DNA of 64,000 bases from Arthrobacter sp. fls2-241-R2A-200 (GTDB lineage Bacteria; Actinomycetota; Actinomycetes; Actinomycetales; Micrococcaceae). The DNA lies in the NCBI RefSeq assembly GCF_030209745.1, contig NZ_JARVRJ010000005.1, positions 186,001 to 250,000 on the forward strand, read 5' to 3'. Each line of letters opens with the position of its first letter. Position 1 is the stretch's first letter. Below the pieces are notes generated by a model. The model searched no databases. It saw only the letters and a program-made list of their open reading frames with translations, and was not told the DNA's origin. Of the stretch, positions 60,135 through 64,000 are shown one piece after another. The position numbers and the translations under genes were made by a program.

Positions 60135-60896
60135 ATGCTTATTGACATTCCCGCCCCCGGCGGCACCGCAGAAGCCTTAGTCGTCCGCCCCTCCACCGGG
60201 ACAGGTGACTTTCCCGGCGTCGTTCTCTATATGGACGCGTTTGGTCTGCGCCCCCGCATCGAAGAAATGGCCCAGCGCATTGCGGACTGGGGCTATGTGG
60301 TCATGGCGCCGAACGTGTTCTACCGTGAAGGTTCCATCAAAGACCTCGCCCCAACCTTGGATATGTCCACCAAGGAGGGCAGGGAAGCCGCCGGCAAGGC
60401 TGCGTTCCCCCGGGTAGGTCGCCTGACGCCGGACAAAGCGCTGCCGGACATTCAGGCATGGGTTTCCGCCATCACAGAACTCGACGGCGTGCGCCCCGGC
60501 CCCATTGGCACCACCGGATACTGCATGGGCGCCAGGCTCGCCGTCCGTACCGCCACCGCTCACCCCGAGCTGGTAGCCGCATGCGGTGGTTTCCATGGTG
60601 GGGGCCTGGCAACCGACGCGTCTGACAGTCCACACTTGGGCCTGCGCGATGCACGGGCACAATTCGTGTTCGGGCACGCCGACCATGATCCCAGCATGGA
60701 TCCGGCCGCAGTGTCGCGTCTGGGCCAGGCCCTCGATGAAGCCCGGCTCACCGCCTCCAACACAATCTATGAGGGCGCCTCTCACGGCTACACCATGGCC
60801 GACACCTCCGCCTACCACCACGAAGCCACCGAACGGCATTTCCGGGAGCTGCAGGCGCTGCTGGACGGCACGCTCAAGGGCGATTCCATTCGATGA
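60135..60896 (+). CDS. Dienelactone hydrolase family protein
   Basis: A 253-residue alpha/beta hydrolase. The nucleophile elbow is GYCMGARLA (Cys about 130), with Asp in FGHADHDPSMD and His in ASHGYTMAD. A cysteine nucleophile marks the dienelactone-hydrolase branch. No aromatic-catabolic cluster is adjacent, so substrate is open. Starts 34 bases after the SCO1664-like gene on the same strand and may be co-transcribed. Confidence 0.83.
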   Translation: MLIDIPAPGGTAEALVVRPSTGTGDFPGVVLYMDAFGLRPRIEEMAQRIADWGYVVMAPNVFYREGSIKDLAPTLDMSTKEGREAAGKAAFPRVGRLTPDKALPDIQAWVSAITELDGVRPGPIGTTGYCMGARLAVRTATAHPELVAACGGFHGGGLATDASDSPHLGLRDARAQFVFGHADHDPSMDPAAVSRLGQALDEARLTASNTIYEGASHGYTMADTSAYHHEATERHFRELQALLDGTLKGDSIR

Positions 60897-60945
60897 GGCT
60901 AGGGCTTCACCGCGCTACGCTGTCCCCTGGCGTGGGAGAGCGCCA

Positions 60946-61578
60946 GTGCAGCTGATCGTTCCGGGCGACGTCGTAAACCTGGCTGACCGCCTCCGCGGCC
61001 GGTCCGTCGCGGGAAAGCGTCAGATCATCGGGATTACCGGCTCTCCGGGTTCGGGCAAGTCCACGCTCGCCGAACTTCTGCGTCAGGAGCTTGGCGAGGA
61101 GAGCGCCGTCGTGCCCATGGACGGTTTCCACCTCGCCAACGCCATCATTAGCGGCACGCCGCTCAGCGCCCGGAAGGGAGCCATCGACACGTTCGACGTC
61201 GGTGGCTACCTTTCCATACTGGAACGTCTCAGGAACACCGATGAAGAGCTCGTCTACGCGCCTGCTTACCGCCGCGGCCTCGAAGAGCCCATCGCAGCGT
61301 CCATAGCAATTCCCACGTCAACGGCATACGTCCTCACCGAGGGCAACTACCTCCTCAGCAATCAGAGGCCTTGGGACAAAGTTCGCAATTACTTGGATGA
61401 GGTCTGGTTCGTTGAGACGGAACGGGAAAAACGCATGTCACGCCTCATTCAGCGGCACATCGACGCCGGAATGGAGCCGGCCGCCGCGGAAGCATGGGCA
61501 CATGGGTCCGATGAAAACAACGCGCGGTATATCGAGACGACGAAGGAGCGGGCGGACCTCGTGGTCAGGTGGGACTAG
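60946..61578 (+). CDS. P-loop nucleoside/fructose-type kinase (uridine-kinase-like)
   Basis: A 210-residue kinase of the uridine-kinase/pantothenate-kinase fold: Walker A GITGSPGSGKSTLAE, MDGFHLAN after strand 2, RKGAIDTFD, and the lid segment YVLTEGNYLL ... WFVETEREKRMSRLIQRHI. GTG 60946 follows GGGAGAG by 5 bases and gives the right N-terminus (VQLIVPGDVV); the open frame before it has no such features. Annotated relatives are called nucleoside/nucleotide kinase or fructose-transport kinase; substrate is unknown. Confidence 0.78.
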   Translation: MQLIVPGDVVNLADRLRGRSVAGKRQIIGITGSPGSGKSTLAELLRQELGEESAVVPMDGFHLANAIISGTPLSARKGAIDTFDVGGYLSILERLRNTDEELVYAPAYRRGLEEPIAASIAIPTSTAYVLTEGNYLLSNQRPWDKVRNYLDEVWFVETEREKRMSRLIQRHIDAGMEPAAAEAWAHGSDENNARYIETTKERADLVVRWD

Positions 61579-61595
61579 AAACAACTGCTGAGCGA

Positions 61596-61802
61596 CTAAC
61601 CAATGCTCTCGAAAACCATCGTTGCCTGGATGCGGTCACCGCCGCCCAGCCCCTTACTACCGCTGCTCGCTGTAGTGATGGTGTGGAGACGGTAGCCTTT
61701 CGCGACTTGGTCGTTGATCGTTTTTTCAAGGGCGGTCAGGTTGCCCGAACCAGTTCCCAATAGTTTCTCTTTAAGGATCACCTGCAGGACGACATAGTGC
61801 AT
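61596..61802 (-). CDS. Small DUF4177-like protein
   Basis: A 68-residue cytoplasmic protein: MHYVVLQVILKEKLLGTGSG then ALEKTINDQVAKGYRLHTITTASSGS and a final beta strand IQATMVFE. This is the beta-alpha-beta pattern of DUF4177. AAGGAAG lies 10 bases before the ATG. Converges with the kinase gene (17-base gap). Function unknown. Confidence 0.65.
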   Translation of the reverse strand: MHYVVLQVILKEKLLGTGSGNLTALEKTINDQVAKGYRLHTITTASSGSKGLGGGDRIQATMVFESIG

Positions 61803-61981
61803 GAAACGACTTCCTTGTCTCGTTGGTCAATTGGCAGCAATGCTAATGGACAGTGCAAGCTCCGCCCGGGTGGGAGTCACGGCGCGTCGAGGGTAATGCT
61901 GCAAGCCAGTTCCGGCCCGGAGAACCTGTCATCTTCAACGGGTGGCGGGCTCCAGGCACAGTGGGCACGGCCTGTTGGCTC

Positions 61982-62443
61982 CTACTTGAGGAGTCGCACG
62001 ATTGTTGTCTCAGTCTGGGCTGGATCCGGCGTTGGATCTCCGTAGATCTCCCATGAGTGCCCGGCAGGCTCCCGACGATTCCCCGCCATCCACTCGTCGA
62101 TCGCGTTGTACGTCTCGTTCAGCCGGTCGTACGGCCCGCGGTGGATGGCCACGGCAGCCTCACCACTTGGCGTTTCGGTCGCGTAGACCTCGCCCGCCGT
62201 TTCGAAGGTACGCGTGACTTCAACGCCGAACTCGCACAGGATGGTCGCGCCCGGCTCATTCGAATGGTGGTACACGAAGATGTTATGGCCGTTCGACCAG
62301 AGGCCCGGCTGGCTGCGGATGAAATTCCAGACCTGTCCCACCGCTGGCCCCCATGCCGAGCCAACCTCACCGGGGGCGACCACGCGCCGGACCGCGGCCA
62401 GCTTGCGGGGGAAAACAACGTGCACGTCGATAGGGACCGTCAT
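61982..62443 (-). CDS. GyrI-like small-molecule-binding protein
   Basis: A 153-residue SOUL/GyrI-fold protein with the ligand-binding half only and no HTH. VEVTRTFETAGEVYATETPSGEAAVAIHRGPYDRLNETYNAIDEWM has the conserved Gly-Glu and AIHRGPY loops; the C-terminal HSWEIYGDP with Glu and Asp is also typical. It likely binds or hydrolyses a small hydrophobic compound. Independent gene. Confidence 0.72.
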   Translation of the reverse strand: MTVPIDVHVVFPRKLAAVRRVVAPGEVGSAWGPAVGQVWNFIRSQPGLWSNGHNIFVYHHSNEPGATILCEFGVEVTRTFETAGEVYATETPSGEAAVAIHRGPYDRLNETYNAIDEWMAGNRREPAGHSWEIYGDPTPDPAQTETTIVRLLK

Positions 62444-62491
62444 GACTGGAGTGTAGACCGAGGGGATCTGCCAGCAACTAGGCCTGCCGGG

Positions 62492-62887
62492 TTACCCCGG
62501 CACGTCAACGAGTTTTAGCGGAATATCGGTGTTTTCGTTCGTGTAGTAGCTTGCACATACCCGGTGGTAGCCGTCAGCCACCTGCGCCGGGATACCCCGG
62601 GCCAGGTCGCCCCTGACCATGAGAATAGGCGACAGCTTCTTGCCATCCTTTATCTTCTGCAAGTCAGCCGCCACGTGGGCGTTGTCCTCAGGAAGCAGTA
62701 CCAGCCGCGCCGCCCTGAGAATGTCCTTTGCTTTGCGGTGCTGTATCGGCGCGCCCTTGAGCGCCAGGACCACGGAGGCCACCACTTCATCGGACGCCAA
62801 AAGGGACAAGTAGTCAGTGGCACCCGGATAATCCTGCTCCTCAGGTTCCGACCGCCAGCGGACTTCGATTTTGTCGTCGTCAGACAT
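62492..62887 (-). CDS. Hypothetical ParB/Srx-like small protein
   Basis: A 131-residue protein. LQKIKDGKKLSPILMVRGD and QVADGYHRVCASYYTNENTDIPLKLV resemble the ParB/sulfiredoxin nucleotide-binding fold (DGYHRV corresponds to the DGxHR motif). It lacks the DNA-binding part of ParB. Actinobacteria carry many such stand-alone domains of unknown function. ATG 62887. Confidence 0.6.
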   Translation of the reverse strand: MSDDDKIEVRWRSEPEEQDYPGATDYLSLLASDEVVASVVLALKGAPIQHRKAKDILRAARLVLLPEDNAHVAADLQKIKDGKKLSPILMVRGDLARGIPAQVADGYHRVCASYYTNENTDIPLKLVDVPG

Positions 62888-63105
62888 GATGGATCACATC
62901 CTCTATCAGTAGTGCCTGGCTTGCAAGCATCGCCTGGCTCCACCCGGGCGTCATCCCCCATCCCCGCCAAGGATCATTGCGGCGGTCAACCAAACGGCGC
63001 GCATTCCAGAATGATGGGTCGGTTGTCGAGGGTCGTGGGTCGTGGGTTTGGGTCTCAAGTGCACGGCCTCAAAGGATCGGCACGGGTCCCGTGCTACCGC
63101 TGGAC
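62888..63105. other. 218-base gap
   Basis: Contains only the presumed promoter of the ParB-like gene and the end of the DUF6220 gene's downstream region. It includes repetitive GTCGTGGGT/GGTCGTGGG around 63028-63046. No gene, tRNA or hairpin terminator was convincing. Confidence 0.35.
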
Positions 63106-63534
63106 CTACGTCGCGGGGCCAGCTTGTGCTGCCCGGGAGTGACTGGATGGTGCGCCGACGGAACGGGCGGCGACTTCGGCCAGCCCCAGAACGGCGAATG
63201 CGACGATGCCGTGCAGGATCCCCAGACCGGGAACGGCGAAGGATGCATAAGCTAGGGCGACCTGAATCACGACGACCAGTAGCAGCCACGCCGACCACTT
63301 GACACCGAGCTTGCCGATCAAAGCAATGAGCAACAGCACGAGGGCCAACGGTGGGATGACGAACTGGCCCACAACCTGATGGACGTCGAAACCCGCGAAG
63401 TCCGTACTGTCAGTGATGGGCTTGCCGTCTTGTACATATTGGCCCATAGTGAACGTCGCCCAGGCAATGGCGGCAGCCTGAATGACGACACAAGCGGCGA
63501 TGATGTGACAGATAATCCGATACGCCTGTTGCAT
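63106..63534 (-). CDS. DUF6220-like four-helix membrane protein
   Basis: A 142-residue protein with four hydrophobic helices (about 5-24, 55-75, 80-100, 103-123). The opening MQQAYRIICHIIAACVVIQA and VHQVVGQFVIPPLALVLLLIA match the DUF6220 pattern as I remember it. The tail is polar. Start 63534 follows GGGGAAT; a longer frame from 63609 would add 25 residues. Role unknown. Confidence 0.6.
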   Translation of the reverse strand: MQQAYRIICHIIAACVVIQAAAIAWATFTMGQYVQDGKPITDSTDFAGFDVHQVVGQFVIPPLALVLLLIALIGKLGVKWSAWLLLVVVIQVALAYASFAVPGLGILHGIVAFAVLGLAEVAARSVGAPSSHSRAAQAGPAT

Positions 63535-63735
63535 GACCAATTCCCCGTCTCTGTAAGCCACGCGTGCAGTGATCCATTCGCGCCAGCTTGGCGCCGAGGT
63601 TACCCCCAAGCTCGTGGAACGTCAACGCGCCGCATTGGCTCGTGGAAGAGGTCCGCGGGGTGGCATAGGTCACCTGATTGAAATTGGTCCGGTCAGGTCC
63701 TTGGCGGACGGTTGGAACTAGGAACGAGCCCAGAG

Positions 63736-64000
63736 CTAGGGCGCGGCGAGAACTTCAATGCTCGCGAGGTTCCACTGGTCCGATGTTGGGAAGGTGTCGT
63801 TGATCGTCACAGGCGTGCCGGTCGTCGGAGTGGTGGAGTTCTGTCGTTGGACCCAGTACGTGTCTCCCGCTGGCGCCAGATACTGGTCGACCAGGGTCTG
63901 ATTCGACCCCGGCGCGTGGGATATCGGATTGGACCAGTCGGTGCCCACGCCCCAGATCCAGGACCCGGCTCTGGTGGTGGTGAGGGTGGCCGTCGGCGCG
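63736..64000 (-). CDS. C-terminal part of a large secreted protein (5' end cut by window)
   Basis: The frame is open from base 63999 leftward and ends with a stop at 63736, giving 87 C-terminal residues. GVGTDWSNPISHAPGSNQTLVDQYLAPAGDTYWVQRQNSTTP is a beta-rich segment with Trp/Tyr and no Cys, of the type that follows carbohydrate-binding or cell-surface repeats. The parent protein is not identifiable from this piece. The N-terminus is outside the window. Confidence 0.6.
   Translation of the reverse strand, partial: APTATLTTTRAGSWIWGVGTDWSNPISHAPGSNQTLVDQYLAPAGDTYWVQRQNSTTPTTGTPVTINDTFPTSDQWNLASIEVLAAP

Noticed and set aside
1..64000. CRISPR arrays, prophage, insertion sequences or integrases
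   Set aside because: No regularly spaced repeats, transposase, integrase or phage structural proteins were found; composition is even across the window.

Overview
The window is high-GC DNA with dense gene packing, frequent ATGA overlaps, and an actinobacterial gene complement. Actinobacterial markers include a mycothiol-type ArsC, the DUF3090/SCO1664/MSMEG_4193 trio, a free-standing LigD-type polymerase, an ANTAR regulator, an IdeR/DtxR-like iron box and a Cgl0158-family aldolase beside iolC. The best fit is a chromosomal segment of a soil Micrococcaceae bacterium (Arthrobacter/Paenarthrobacter type). I infer this from protein character, not from a database search. I saw no rRNA, tRNA, CRISPR array, insertion sequence or prophage.

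Layout. 1-3.8 kb: a truncated N-acetylglutaminylglutamine-type amidotransferase in tandem with an Orn/Lys/Arg-decarboxylase-like PLP enzyme, then a 34-bp palindrome and arfB. 3.85-7.7 kb: an Fe3+ ABC importer (fbpABC) behind an IdeR-like box. 7.9-21.8 kb: housekeeping and stress genes, namely a UvrA-like ATPase, poxB, a LigD-type polymerase, DedA, PAP2, a two-component system whose genes converge, a FetB-like permease, a secreted PepSY-like protein, GAF-ANTAR, and a solute:sodium symporter with its DUF3311 partner.

21.9-43.8 kb: a large inositol catabolism island. A GntR/UTRA regulator is followed by iolB. A leftward operon carries a ribose-type ABC importer and three Gfo/Idh/MocA dehydrogenases. 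A nine-gene leftward operon runs iolC, Cgl0158-type aldolase, iolD, iolA, iolE, iolG, iolH, MFS transporter (with a dehydrogenase among them). A tautomerase stands alone. A side operon (dehydrogenase plus Hyi-like isomerase) is divergent from its own LacI regulator. Together they import inositols, oxidise them (five dehydrogenase paralogues), dehydrate the inosose (IolE), open the ring (IolD), isomerise (IolB), phosphorylate (IolC), cleave (Cgl0158 protein as likely IolJ replacement) and send malonate semialdehyde to acetyl-CoA (IolA). Four copies of a TGTCCTGACA-like element mark the GntR gene, the ABC operon, the iolC operon and the tautomerase as one probable regulon.

43.8-64 kb: cell-envelope and accessory genes. 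These are a membrane-anchored GH26-like hydrolase, a GT51 transglycosylase, a DUF347-like membrane protein, nitrilase and C26 hydrolases, a serine beta-lactamase-like protein, a pump-free arsenic locus (NIP/AqpS-like channel, ArsR-phosphatase fusion, ArsC), a coiled-coil lytic-transglycosylase-like protein, a zinc alcohol dehydrogenase, a CbbX-like AAA ATPase, the phosphatase/DUF3090/SCO1664 module, a dienelactone-hydrolase-like protein, a P-loop kinase and several small hypotheticals. The right edge cuts a secreted-protein gene.
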